Assembly (NCBI RefSeq): GCF_029223525.1
Contig: NZ_JARHTQ010000022.1
Location: 62,001-126,000 of the forward strand
Reading direction: 5' to 3'
Length of the DNA: 64,000 nt
From: Streptantibioticus ferralitis
Lineage (GTDB): Bacteria; Actinomycetota; Actinomycetes; Streptomycetales; Streptomycetaceae
Part shown: piece by piece, positions 16,497 through 24,421 of the stretch
Numbering within the stretch: the stretch's first letter is position 1
Layout of the letters: each line of letters begins with the position of its first letter
Position numbers and translations under genes: made by a program
Notes under the pieces: generated by a model
Told to the model about the DNA's origin: nothing
What the model saw: the letters and a program-made list of their open reading frames with translations, nothing else
The model's database searches: none

Positions 16497-17173
16497 CCCG
16501 AGTGCTCGTTGTCGAGGACGAGGAATCGTTCAGTGACGCGCTGTCGTACATGCTCCGCAAGGAAGGCTTCGAAGTGGCGATCGCGGCCACCGGGCCGGAC
16601 GGTCTTGAGGAGTTCGAGCGCAACGGCGCCGACCTGGTGCTGCTCGACCTGATGCTCCCCGGCCTGCCCGGCACCGAGGTCTGCCGCCAGCTGCGCAACA
16701 GGTCCAATGTGCCGGTGATCATGGTCACCGCCAAGGACAGCGAGATCGACAAGGTCGTCGGCCTGGAGATAGGAGCCGACGACTACGTGACCAAGCCGTT
16801 CTCCTCGCGTGAGCTGGTGGCCCGGATCCGCGCCGTCCTGCGCCGCCAGGGCGAGCCGGAGGAGGTCGCCCCCGCGGCCCTGGAGGCCGGCCCGGTGCGG
16901 ATGGACGTCGACCGGCACGTGGTCACGGTCTCCGGCGGCAAGGTCGACCTTCCGCTCAAGGAGTTCGACCTCCTGGAGATGCTGCTGCGCAACGCCGGCC
17001 GGGTGCTCACCCGTATGCAGCTCATCGACCGCGTCTGGGGCGCCGACTACGTCGGCGACACCAAGACCCTTGATGTGCACGTCAAGCGCCTGCGCGCCAA
17101 GATCGAGCCGGACCCGGGCGCCCCGCGCTACCTGGTGACGGTCCGCGGTCTCGGATACAAGTTCGAGCCGTAA
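16493..17173 (+). CDS. phoP: Response regulator PhoP (RegX3-like, OmpR family)
   Basis: 226 aa. The receiver domain has Asp52 (DLVLLDLMLPG) and Lys in VTKPFS; the C-terminal OmpR winged helix (about 130-224) has DLLEMLLRNAGRVLTRMQLI and TLDVHVKRLRAKIE. It starts with GTG inside the phoR stop (GTGA), so translation is coupled. PhoP binds PHO boxes such as that at 15055-15087 and controls phosphate starvation genes and indirectly secondary metabolism. A strong terminator follows. Confidence 0.95.
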   Translation: MTRVLVVEDEESFSDALSYMLRKEGFEVAIAATGPDGLEEFERNGADLVLLDLMLPGLPGTEVCRQLRNRSNVPVIMVTAKDSEIDKVVGLEIGADDYVTKPFSSRELVARIRAVLRRQGEPEEVAPAALEAGPVRMDVDRHVVTVSGGKVDLPLKEFDLLEMLLRNAGRVLTRMQLIDRVWGADYVGDTKTLDVHVKRLRAKIEPDPGAPRYLVTVRGLGYKFEP

Positions 17174-17210
17174 GCCGCCGAGAACGCCCGCCGGTACGGC
17201 CGGAAAACGT

Positions 17211-17246
17211 GGGAGGGGCGCCCGGAGTGATCCGGGCGCCCCTCCC
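17211..17246. terminator. Terminator after phoR-phoP
   Basis: 16-bp perfect arms GGGAGGGGCGCCCGGA and TCCGGGCGCCCCTCCC with a GTGA loop; it also suits the converging lipoprotein gene. Confidence 0.85.
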
Positions 17247-17251
17247 ATGCT

Positions 17252-17299
17252 CTGGTTCAGCGGGTGGCCGCCACGTTCTGGTTCAGCGGGTGGCCGAGG
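17252..17299. repeat. 28-bp-offset duplication across a stop codon
   Basis: CTGGTTCAGCGGGTGGCCG occurs at 17253-17271 and 17279-17297 or one base either side. The second copy encodes the last residues and stop of the minus-strand lipoprotein gene; the first lies beyond the stop. Confidence 0.7.
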
Positions 17300-17927
17300 C
17301 CGAGACGCTCGGGGCGCCGGACGCCGCACCGCTCGGCGTGGCGGACGTGCCCGGCTTGGCCGAGGCCGAGCCGGACGGGCGCGCCGAGGGCTGACCGGAG
17401 GCGGGGGTCGACGGGGTCACCTCGACCGGGCCGAACGGCTGGAAGAAGTGCGTGGCCGGGGTGACCTGCGGGGCGAGGCTCACCTGGCCGGTGCTGCTGA
17501 AGTTGAGGACGGTGCTTTGGAAGTTGCCGGGGACGACGCCCTGGCTGCTCGCCAGCAGGGCGGTCGGGTTGCCGCTGCCACCGAGGGTGACCGAGCCGTT
17601 CGCCGGGATCGTGATCGGACCCGTCTTGCCGTCCGAGCCGGTCAGCTTCACCTGCTGTGCGGCGCCCTCGACGGTGATCCCGGTGAGCTGCTCCGGGTTG
17701 GTGCCGTTGTTGAAGATACGGGCGGTGACCGTGGCCGGTCCCGTGCCGTTCGGCTCGGTGATGATGTAGGCGTTCTGGACGTTGATGTTGCCGACGGACG
17801 TTGCGACGGAATCCGGCTTGACCTGCAGGGTCTGCGAGTCGGAGCCGGCCCCGCAGGCGGCGGCGAGCGGGGCGATGGAGAGAGCGAGAACGGCGGCGAC
17901 AGCGCCGCGTCGAAGGCTGCGGCTCAC
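17283..17927 (-). CDS. Secreted lipoprotein, DUF461/PCuAC-like
   Basis: 214 aa. A lipoprotein signal ends in the lipobox LAAAC (Cys25). A beta-rich domain (about 45-165), with segments such as VQNAYIITEPNGTGPATVTARIFN, resembles the DUF461/copper chaperone PCuAC fold, but the H-x-x-M copper ligands are not seen. A Pro/Ser/Ala-rich, low-complexity tail (about 175-214) ends the protein. It starts at GTG with AAGGAGA about ten bases upstream. It is convergent with phoP, and its position between phoP and carD is, as I recall, conserved in Streptomyces. Function unknown. Confidence 0.78.
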   Translation of the reverse strand: MSRSLRRGAVAAVLALSIAPLAAACGAGSDSQTLQVKPDSVATSVGNINVQNAYIITEPNGTGPATVTARIFNNGTNPEQLTGITVEGAAQQVKLTGSDGKTGPITIPANGSVTLGGSGNPTALLASSQGVVPGNFQSTVLNFSSTGQVSLAPQVTPATHFFQPFGPVEVTPSTPASGQPSARPSGSASAKPGTSATPSGAASGAPSVSASATR

Positions 17928-18502
17928 GGCGGCGGCATCTCCTTGGACGACTTGGACGAGTTACGGCGGCGAACTTCGGCGGCCGATCGCGGTGCCCGGT
18001 GGCGCCGTGTAAAGCCGCACTAAGGATCTTCCAGCGCGCTTAGGTTACCGAGCCGCCGATGCCGGGCCGCACCCGGCCACCCCTTCGCGGTCCCGCCTCA
18101 CTCGCGCGGCGGTTGAACCGCGCCGCGGGCGGGCTGGGCCGGCGGCTCACCAGTGGCCCGGGAGGGGAATCCGTCCGGCGATTCCGCGGCGCGATTCCGG
18201 CACTTGTCCGGCAGTTGTCCAGCGCTTGTCCGGCACTTGAAGAGCAGTCTGAAGATCAATTCTGTCGGTTGTACCGCTAGGCCGGTTATCGGAATCTGTC
18301 CAAATGTGGATCACTCCCGGGAGCGGTAATTCGTCATTTCGTGCGGGGTGTGTGGTGCGCAAGGTGTGAAGCGATCCTGGAACGGCCCGAACTGGTTCGT
18401 GCATCGGCGTCCGATCTCCGAACGGAGTAGCGGAAGTCCACTCGCGAGGGGGCGGCAAAACGGGATGAAACGCCCTTCGGGCGCGGCTTCTGGAGGTGTA
18501 AC

Positions 18503-18601
18503 GTGCGCGTTTCACCTCGCCCGTACAGCCGCTCCGACCTGCGGATACCTGTCCAGAACCGTTCCCTCCAGCACGATCCGGCCGCACTTGTCAAGCCCTG
18601 A
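18503..18601 (+). CDS. Possible 32-aa leader ORF upstream of carD
   Basis: The 758-bp gap 17928-18685 has no large gene. Within it, GGAGGT lies five bases before a GTG that opens a 32-codon ORF ending at TGA 18601 (starts MRVSPRPYSRSDLRIPV). A small hairpin CGCCC-TTC-GGGCG lies just before the ribosome site. Such short translated leaders are common in actinobacterial 5' UTRs, but there is no conserved motif here, so this is only a candidate. The gap also holds short direct repeats of TTGTCCGGCA near 18200-18240. Confidence 0.3.
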   Translation: MRVSPRPYSRSDLRIPVQNRSLQHDPAALVKP

Positions 18602-18685
18602 GATATGCCCTGACCTGCGAAAACGCCATTCAGATGAGGCCGTTCCCGTGTTACCCTGGATAGCCACGGAAGGGGTACCTGTCAC

Positions 18686-19168
18686 ATGACGTTCAAGGTT
18701 GGCGACACCGTGGTCTATCCCCATCACGGGGCCGCGCTGATCGAGGCCATCGAAACTCGCCAGATCAAAGGCGTGGACAAGACCTACTTGGTGCTCAAGG
18801 TCGCCCAGGGCGACTTGACGGTACGCGTGCCCGCGGACAATGCGGAGTTCGTCGGCGTACGCGACGTGGTCGGTCAGGACGGGCTGGATCGGGTCTTCGA
18901 GGTGCTGCGCGCGCCGTACACCGAAGAACCGACCAACTGGTCCCGTCGCTATAAGGCAAATCTGGAGAAGCTCGCCTCCGGTGATGTCATCAAGGTCGCT
19001 GAAGTCGTGCGCGATCTGTGGCGTCGTGAGCGGGAGCGCGGACTGTCGGCCGGCGAGAAGCGCATGCTGGCCAAGGCCCGCCAGATCCTCGTCAGCGAGC
19101 TCGCGCTGGCCGAGAACACCAACGAGGACAAGGCCGAGGCGCTCCTCGACGAAGTTCTCGCGTCCTGA
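18686..19168 (+). CDS. carD: CarD-type RNA polymerase-binding transcription factor
   Basis: 160 aa. The N-terminal Tudor-like RNAP interaction domain starts [21 protein letters not shown]; the C-terminal helical DNA-binding part has [17 protein letters not shown] and [25 protein letters not shown], nearly identical to mycobacterial CarD. It stabilises open complexes, especially at rRNA promoters. GGAAGGGG precedes the ATG. The downstream order ispD-ispF-cysS is the conserved actinobacterial arrangement. Confidence 0.95.
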   Translation: MTFKVGDTVVYPHHGAALIEAIETRQIKGVDKTYLVLKVAQGDLTVRVPADNAEFVGVRDVVGQDGLDRVFEVLRAPYTEEPTNWSRRYKANLEKLASGDVIKVAEVVRDLWRRERERGLSAGEKRMLAKARQILVSELALAENTNEDKAEALLDEVLAS

Positions 19169-19278
19169 CACTGGGTCCTGACACTTGGGGCCTGCGGCGC
19201 CAGCCGCTGATATCTCCGCGGCGCCAGCCGCTGATGTCACAGCCCCCGGATAACTCAGTCTGCGATAACTCAGTCTCC
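19163..19278. repeat. Three successive tandem micro-duplications after carD
   Basis: TCCTGACACT recurs at a 13-bp offset (19163, 19176), the first copy containing the carD stop. GCGGCGCCAGCCGCTGAT recurs at 24 bp (19194, 19218). GATAACTCAGTCT recurs at 15 bp (19249, 19264). The remainder of the 19169-19583 gap holds nothing I recognise apart from the ispD ribosome site. Confidence 0.75.
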
Positions 19279-19583
19279 CGCGGTGCCCGGTACTTGTGCC
19301 GGGCGCTGCGGCATGTTTGTCAGGTCCTCCGCCAGCCCGCCACCGAGACGGGCGAGTGCCCGGCGCCCAACGGTGCCGCCCGGCATCCGGCGGTATGGCG
19401 TCCCACGACATCTGGCATGCTGAGCGCGTACGTACGACGCGCGAGTGCGCGCCGTACGTGCCGGGCCCGGGCAGCCTGCCCCGCGTCAGCGGGGGTGTGC
19501 CACTGCGGCTTCACGGAAGGGGTCCGCGGTGACACCGTGCCCGGCACGTTGAGGCGATACCCAACTCGGCCAAGGACGCAAAC

Positions 19584-20348
19584 CTGACTCCCACCCCGCT
19601 GCCCGCGACACCGCCCGCGCCGCGAGCGGTCGCGGCCGTCATCCCCGCCGCCGGACGAGGTGTCCGGCTCGGCCCCGGCGCGCCCAAGGCGCTGCGCACC
19701 CTCGGTGGCATCCCGATCCTGGTGCACGCCGTACGGGCCCTCATCCGTGCCCGCGAGGTCTCCCTCGTCGTGGTGGTCGCCCCGGCGGACGGTGTGGCCG
19801 CGGTCCGCAGCCTCCTCGACAGCCACGGCCTGCCCGAGTCGAAGGAGATAGCGGTTGTCGCGGGCGGCGACACCCGCCAGGACTCCGTACGCCTCGGCCT
19901 GGCAGCGCTCCCCGACGACGTGGACGTCGTCCTCGTGCACGACGCGGCCCGCCCCCTGGTGCCCGTCGAGACGGTGGACGCGGTCGCCGCCGCAGTCCGT
20001 GCCGGCGCCCCGGCCGTGGTTCCCGCGCTACCGCTGGCCGACACCGTCAAGGAGGTCGTGCCCGCGCCCGGTGGCGGCCCGGAACCGGTGGTCGGCACGC
20101 CCGAGCGGGCCCGGCTGCGCGCGGTGCAGACCCCCCAGGGCTTCCGCCGCGACGTACTCGCCGAAGCGCACGAGAAGATCGCGTCCAACGGCGAAGGCGC
20201 CACCGACGACGCCGGAATGGTCGAGCGCCTCGGCGTCGAGGTCGTCGTCGTACCGGGCCATGAGGAGGCCTTCAAGATCACCAGGCCGCTGGACCTGGTG
20301 CTGGCCGAGGCCGTACTCGCCCGCCGGAGGGCCACCGATGTCTTCTGA
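19584..20348 (+). CDS. ispD: 2-C-methyl-D-erythritol 4-phosphate cytidylyltransferase with apparent CTG start
   Basis: 254 aa MEP-pathway enzyme making CDP-ME. The nucleotide-binding signature [20 protein letters not shown] begins about residue 19, with [12 protein letters not shown] and [11 protein letters not shown] further on. The frame is open back to a TGA at 19530, but contains no ATG, GTG or TTG before the essential motif; the first such codon is GTG 19722, too late. AAGGA (19572-19576) sits seven bases before CTG 19584, so CTG is the best start. It overlaps ispF by 11 bases. Confidence 0.88.
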   Translation: MTPTPLPATPPAPRAVAAVIPAAGRGVRLGPGAPKALRTLGGIPILVHAVRALIRAREVSLVVVVAPADGVAAVRSLLDSHGLPESKEIAVVAGGDTRQDSVRLGLAALPDDVDVVLVHDAARPLVPVETVDAVAAAVRAGAPAVVPALPLADTVKEVVPAPGGGPEPVVGTPERARLRAVQTPQGFRRDVLAEAHEKIASNGEGATDDAGMVERLGVEVVVVPGHEEAFKITRPLDLVLAEAVLARRRATDVF

Positions 20349-20832
20349 CAACCCCGTGATCCCGCGCATCGGCATCGGCACCGACGTACACGCCTTCGAG
20401 CAGGGCGGCGAGCTGTGGGTCGGCGGACTGCGCTGGGACGGCGAGGAGTACGGCCTGGCCGGACACTCCGACGCCGACGTCGCGGCGCATGCCGCCTGTG
20501 ACGCCCTCTTCTCGGCGGCGGGGGTCGGCGACCTCGGCGCGCACTTCGGCACCGACCGCCCGGAATGGGCCGGTGCCTCCGGGGTGACACTGCTGGCCGA
20601 GGCGGCGCGGATCGTCCGCGCTGAGGGCTACGAGATCGGCAACGTCGCCATCCAGGTCATCGGCGTACGCCCGAAGATCGGCAAGCGCCGTGACGAGGCG
20701 CAGCAGACCCTCTCCGCGGCGGTCGGCGCCCCCGTCTCGATCAGCGGTACCACGACCGACGGCCTGGGCCTGACCGGCCGCGCCGAAGGCCTCGCCGCCA
20801 TCGCCACCGCCCTGGTGTTGCCCAGGTCCTGA
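20338..20832 (+). CDS. ispF: 2-C-methyl-D-erythritol 2,4-cyclodiphosphate synthase
   Basis: 164 aa. Metal ligands are visible: D-x-H in GIGTDVHAF near residue 15, and [24 protein letters not shown]-like and [12 protein letters not shown] regions are present, with the C-terminal [19 protein letters not shown]. It catalyses CMP release and cyclisation in the MEP isoprenoid pathway. ATG 20338 lies inside the ispD 3' end with GGAGGG six bases upstream, so it is translationally coupled. Confidence 0.95.
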   Translation: MSSDNPVIPRIGIGTDVHAFEQGGELWVGGLRWDGEEYGLAGHSDADVAAHAACDALFSAAGVGDLGAHFGTDRPEWAGASGVTLLAEAARIVRAEGYEIGNVAIQVIGVRPKIGKRRDEAQQTLSAAVGAPVSISGTTTDGLGLTGRAEGLAAIATALVLPRS

Positions 20833-20974
20833 CGTTCCGTCGGCCATGCACCCGTACGGGTGCGGAACGGCGGGTCCGGTGGGCGGGTTGGGTACGGATC
20901 GCTTGTGCCGTACCACCTGGTACCGGCGCGCCGGTGCACAACGGCCCGACGTACCACTCCCGAAGGGGACCGCC

Positions 20975-21379
20975 ATGGCAGCCGCACTCTCCGACGACCT
21001 GAAGAAGCTCCTCGACAGCCCGATCTTCGTCATCCTCGCCACCATCCAGCCGGACGGCAGCCCGCAGGTCTCCCCGGTGTGGTGCAAGCGCGACGGCGAC
21101 GACGTGCTGATCTCGACGACCATCGGGCGCCAGAAGGAGAAGAACACGCGGCGCGACCCACGGGTCTCGGTCCTGGTGCAGCCGCCCGACGCGCCCTACA
21201 CGTACGCCGAGATCCGCGGCAACGCGATGCTGTCCACCGAGGGCGGTCCGGAACTGATCGAGGAACTGTCCCGCAAATACACCGGCAAGCCGTACGCGGA
21301 ATTCAACCCGGCGTCCGTGAACGACGCCCAGCGGGTCGTGGTCCGCGTTACCCCACGCAAGGTCGTCGGAAGCATCTGA
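20975..21379 (+). CDS. PPOX-class flavin/F420-dependent protein
   Basis: 134 aa split beta-barrel protein. The N-terminal LLDSPIFVILATIQPDGSPQVSPVW pattern and KNTRRDPRVSVLVQ, PYTYAEIRGNA are hallmarks of the Rv1155-like branch of pyridoxamine-phosphate-oxidase-fold proteins, many of which bind F420. GAAGGGGA precedes the ATG. It probably reduces or binds a small molecule; the exact role is not predictable. A repeat array begins 15 bp after its stop. Confidence 0.85.
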   Translation: MAAALSDDLKKLLDSPIFVILATIQPDGSPQVSPVWCKRDGDDVLISTTIGRQKEKNTRRDPRVSVLVQPPDAPYTYAEIRGNAMLSTEGGPELIEELSRKYTGKPYAEFNPASVNDAQRVVVRVTPRKVVGSI

Positions 21380-21393
21380 ACTTCCCGGCACGC

Positions 21394-21749
21394 CACAAAC
21401 GCCCGCCCGTCGCCCGCCACCACCCTCGAAGGAGGGCGCTTACGCGCCCACTGTCACGCCCGCCCGTCGCCCACCACCACCCTCAATCGAGGGCGCTTAC
21501 GCGCCCACTGTCACGCCCGCCCGTCGCCCACCACCACCCTCAATCGAGGGCGCTTACGCGCCCACTGTCACGCCCGCCCGTCGCCCGCCACCACCCTCAA
21601 GGGAGGGCGCTTACGCGCCCACTGTCACGCCCGCCCGTCGCCCGCCACCACCCTCAAACGAGGGCGCTTACGCGCCCACTGTCACGCCCGCCCGTCGCCC
21701 GCCACCACCCTCAAACGAGGGCGCTTACGCGCCCACTGTCACGTTTGTG
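21394..21749. repeat. Six tandem 57-bp units bounded by an 8-bp inverted repeat
   Basis: Units begin at 21400, 21457, 21514, 21571, 21628 and 21685, each 57 bp with near-perfect identity. Each contains CCCTC-NNNN-GAGGG overlapping GGGCGC-TTAC-GCGCCC, two hairpins that compete for the same GGG. The four loop bases vary (GAAG, AATC, AATC, AAGG, AAAC, AAAC) while the stems are constant. The array is bounded by CACAAACG (21394-21401) and CGTTTGTG (21742-21749). Because 57 is a multiple of three, one frame stays open as a 19-residue repeat, but it has no ribosome site and is not called as a gene. Confidence 0.9.
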
Positions 21750-21792
21750 TGTCCCTGCGCTGCTCGGTCGCGGGGCACCCTGTTGCGCCCAC

Positions 21793-21798
21793 TACCCT
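21793..21798 (+). promoter_or_regulatory. -10 box for a leaderless cysS message
   Basis: TACCCT ends exactly seven bases before the GTG start codon, so transcription should begin at the start codon itself. No clear -35 box is visible. Confidence 0.5.
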
Positions 21799-21805
21799 TG
21801 TTGCC

Positions 21806-23200
21806 GTGACTATTCGCCTGTACGACACCAACGCCCGCCAGGTCCGTGACTTCACCCCGCTCGTGCCGGGCTGTGTCTCGATCTACCTGTGTGGCGCGAC
21901 CGTGCAGGCCGCCCCGCACATCGGGCACATCAGGTCAGGGCTCAACTTCGACATCATGCAGCGGTGGTTTCGCCACCGTGGCTACGACGTGACGTTCATC
22001 CGCAACGTCACGGACATCGACGACAAGATCCTCGCCAAGGCGGTCGAGCAGGGCCGCCAGTGGTGGGCGATCGGCTACGAGAACGAGCGTGCCTTCAACG
22101 CCGGTTACGACGTGCTCGGCTGCCTGCCGCCCACATACGAGCCGCGCGCGACCGGCCATGTCCCCGAGATGATCGAGATGATGCGCGAGCTCATCGACCG
22201 GGGCCACGCCTACGCCGCCGAGGGCAACGTCTACTTCGACGTCCGTTCCTTTCCCGGCTACCTCAGCCTGTCCAACCAGGAGCTGGAGAACCTGCGGCAG
22301 CCCGAGGGCGAGGGCGAGACAGGCAAGCGCGACCCGCGTGACTTCGCCATGTGGAAGGCGGCCCGTCCCGGCGAGCCGAGCTGGGAGACGCCGTGGGGCC
22401 GCGGCCGCCCAGGCTGGCACCTGGAGTGCTCGGCGATGGCCCACAAGTACCTGGGCTCGGCGTTCGACATCCACGGCGGCGGGATCGACCTGATCTTCCC
22501 GCACCACGAGAACGAGATCGCCCAGGCGGTGGCCTGCGGCGACGAGTTCGCGCGCTACTGGGTGCACAACGCCTGGGTCACCATGAGCGGCGAGAAGATG
22601 AGCAAGTCGCTCGGCAATTCGGTGCTGGTCTCCGAGATGGTCAAGCGCTGGCGGCCCATCGTCCTGCGCTACTACCTGGGCTCCCCGCATTACCGCTCCA
22701 CCATCGAGTACAGCGAGGACGCGCTGCGCGAGGCCGAGTCGGCGTTCGCGCGGATCGAGGGCTTCGTCCAGCGGGTGGTGGAGAAGGCCGGGATGGTGGA
22801 GCCCGCCGCCGAGGTGCCGCCCGCCTTCGCCGAGGCGATGGACGACGACCTGGGCGTCCCGCAGGCGCTGGCGATCGTGCACACCACCGTCCGGCAGGGC
22901 AACGCCGCGCTCACGGCCGATGACAAGGAGTCCGCGGTGGCGCGGCTCGCCGAGGTCCGTGCGATGCTCGGAGTGCTGGGTCTGGACCCGCTCGACCCGC
23001 GGTGGGCCGGTGCCGAGCGCGGCGACGACCTGCACGGGGTCGTTGACTCGCTGGTGAGGCTGGTGCTGGAGCAGCGTGAGGGCGCCCGCGCCCGCAAGGA
23101 CTACGCGACGGCCGACGCCATTCGTGACCAGCTGCAGCAGTCAGGCCTGGAGATCGAGGACACGCCGTCCGGCCCGCGGTGGTCGATCGGCTCACGGTGA
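21806..23200 (+). CDS. cysS: Cysteinyl-tRNA synthetase
   Basis: 464 aa class I synthetase. The zinc Cys is in IYLCGATVQ, the HIGH motif in [10 protein letters not shown] near residue 40, and KMSKS in [24 protein letters not shown] and [10 protein letters not shown] carry further zinc ligands. It charges tRNA-Cys. GTG 21806 is supported by family homology and by the leaderless promoter; no Shine-Dalgarno is present. It differs from MshC, the mycothiol ligase paralogue, in having the full C-terminal anticodon-binding domain. Confidence 0.96.
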   Translation: MTIRLYDTNARQVRDFTPLVPGCVSIYLCGATVQAAPHIGHIRSGLNFDIMQRWFRHRGYDVTFIRNVTDIDDKILAKAVEQGRQWWAIGYENERAFNAGYDVLGCLPPTYEPRATGHVPEMIEMMRELIDRGHAYAAEGNVYFDVRSFPGYLSLSNQELENLRQPEGEGETGKRDPRDFAMWKAARPGEPSWETPWGRGRPGWHLECSAMAHKYLGSAFDIHGGGIDLIFPHHENEIAQAVACGDEFARYWVHNAWVTMSGEKMSKSLGNSVLVSEMVKRWRPIVLRYYLGSPHYRSTIEYSEDALREAESAFARIEGFVQRVVEKAGMVEPAAEVPPAFAEAMDDDLGVPQALAIVHTTVRQGNAALTADDKESAVARLAEVRAMLGVLGLDPLDPRWAGAERGDDLHGVVDSLVRLVLEQREGARARKDYATADAIRDQLQQSGLEIEDTPSGPRWSIGSR

Positions 23201-23214
23201 GCGATCGCCGCACG

Positions 23215-23261
23215 GCGGGCCCAACGGCCCGCAGCGGGGGTTCGGGGGCCACAGGCCCCCG
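23215..23261 (+). terminator. Pair of hairpins after cysS
   Basis: GCGGGCC-CAAC-GGCCCGC (23215-23232) is followed by CGGGGGCC-ACA-GGCCCCCG (23243-23261). Together they probably end or attenuate cysS transcription before the methyltransferase gene. Confidence 0.55.
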
Positions 23262-23312
23262 AGAACCACTCCGCCCATATGTTTTGGCTCGAAGAAGAAG
23301 TGAAGGTGCCCC

Positions 23313-24284
23313 ATGGCCGGGAACAGCCAGCGACGTAACCGCCGCACCACGTCCAAGAAGGGCGCCCAGGTCGGCAGCGGCGGTCAGCGGCGCCGCGGCC
23401 TGGAGGGCAAGGGCCCGACCCCGCCCGCCGAGATGCGCAAGGGCCACGCCAAGCAGCGCGCCGCGCAGGCCAAGGTCAAGCGGTCCGCCGCCGCGCAGCG
23501 GCGCGCCGCAGGCGGCCGGGGCGGCAAGTCCGCGTCCGAACTGGTCGTCGGCCGCAACCCGGTCGTCGAGGCACTGCGCGCGGACATCCCCGCGACGGCG
23601 CTGTACGTCCAGCAGTACATCGACAGCGACGACCGCGTCCGCGAGGCCCTCAAGCTCGCCACCGAGCGCGGCATCCCGCTGATGGAGGCGCCGCGCCCCG
23701 AGCTGGACCGGATGACGAACGGCATCAACCACCAGGGTCTGGCCATGCAGATCCCGCCGTACGAGTACGCCCACCCCGAGGACCTGACGGCCGACGCCTT
23801 CGACCAGGCCCAAGACCCGCTGATCGTCGCCCTCGACGGGGTGACCGACCCGCGCAACCTGGGCGCCGTGGTGCGCTCCGTCGCGGCCTTCGGCGGACAC
23901 GGTGTGGTGGTGCCGGAGCGGCGCGCGGCGGGCATGACCGCGGGCGCGTGGAAGACCTCGGCGGGCACCGCGGCGCGCGTCCCGGTGGCGCGGGCCACCA
24001 ACCTGACGCGCACTTTGGAGGCGTACCAGAAGGCTGGCCTGATCGTGGTCGGCCTGGCCGCCGACGGCGATGTGGAACTGACCGAACTGGAAGCGCTGGA
24101 CGGCCCCGTCGTGGTCGTGGTCGGCAGCGAGGGCAAGGGCCTGTCCCGGCTGGTCGGCGAGACCTGTGACCTGCGGGTGCGCATCCCGATGCCGGGTGGC
24201 GCGGCGGAGTCGCTGAACGCCGGTGTGGCGGCGGGAGTTGTGCTGTACGAGGCGGCCCGCCGCAGGGCCGAGGCGCGCGCGTAG
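23313..24284 (+). CDS. rlmB: 23S rRNA (guanosine-2'-O-)-methyltransferase, SpoU/TrmH family
   Basis: 323 aa. A basic, low-complexity N-terminus (about 1-75, [20 protein letters not shown]) leads into an L7Ae-like substrate domain ([12 protein letters not shown]) and the SPOUT methyltransferase domain. That domain has motif 1 [21 protein letters not shown], motif 2 [14 protein letters not shown] and motif 3 [23 protein letters not shown], the C-terminal trefoil knot. It follows cysS as in mycobacterial Rv3580c-Rv3579c. The precise rRNA target is assigned by family only. Confidence 0.9.
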   Translation: MAGNSQRRNRRTTSKKGAQVGSGGQRRRGLEGKGPTPPAEMRKGHAKQRAAQAKVKRSAAAQRRAAGGRGGKSASELVVGRNPVVEALRADIPATALYVQQYIDSDDRVREALKLATERGIPLMEAPRPELDRMTNGINHQGLAMQIPPYEYAHPEDLTADAFDQAQDPLIVALDGVTDPRNLGAVVRSVAAFGGHGVVVPERRAAGMTAGAWKTSAGTAARVPVARATNLTRTLEAYQKAGLIVVGLAADGDVELTELEALDGPVVVVVGSEGKGLSRLVGETCDLRVRIPMPGGAAESLNAGVAAGVVLYEAARRRAEARA

Positions 24285-24294
24285 CGCTCGTGGT

Positions 24295-24333
24295 GGTGGG
24301 CGGGCTCCGGATCCGGACCGGAGCCCGCCCACC
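24295..24333 (+). terminator. Terminator after rlmB
   Basis: Perfect 16-bp arms GGTGGGCGGGCTCCGG and CCGGAGCCCGCCCACC with a 7-base loop. Confidence 0.85.
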
Positions 24334-24421
24334 ATGATCCGGTCCTTGACCCGAACTTTGACGGGCCTCGGACACCACGGCGGCCGTCAGGCAGTGTCCA
24401 AACCGGGCGTCACTCGGTTAG

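Noticed and set aside
21400-21741. CRISPR array
   Set aside because: Units are contiguous without 30-bp unique spacers and there are no cas genes; only a four-base loop varies.
20860-21849. Long plus-strand ORF across the 57-bp array encoding 19-residue repeats
   Set aside because: It stays open only because 57 is divisible by three and the DNA is GC-rich. It overlaps the PPOX gene out of frame and has no ribosome site or protein-like composition.
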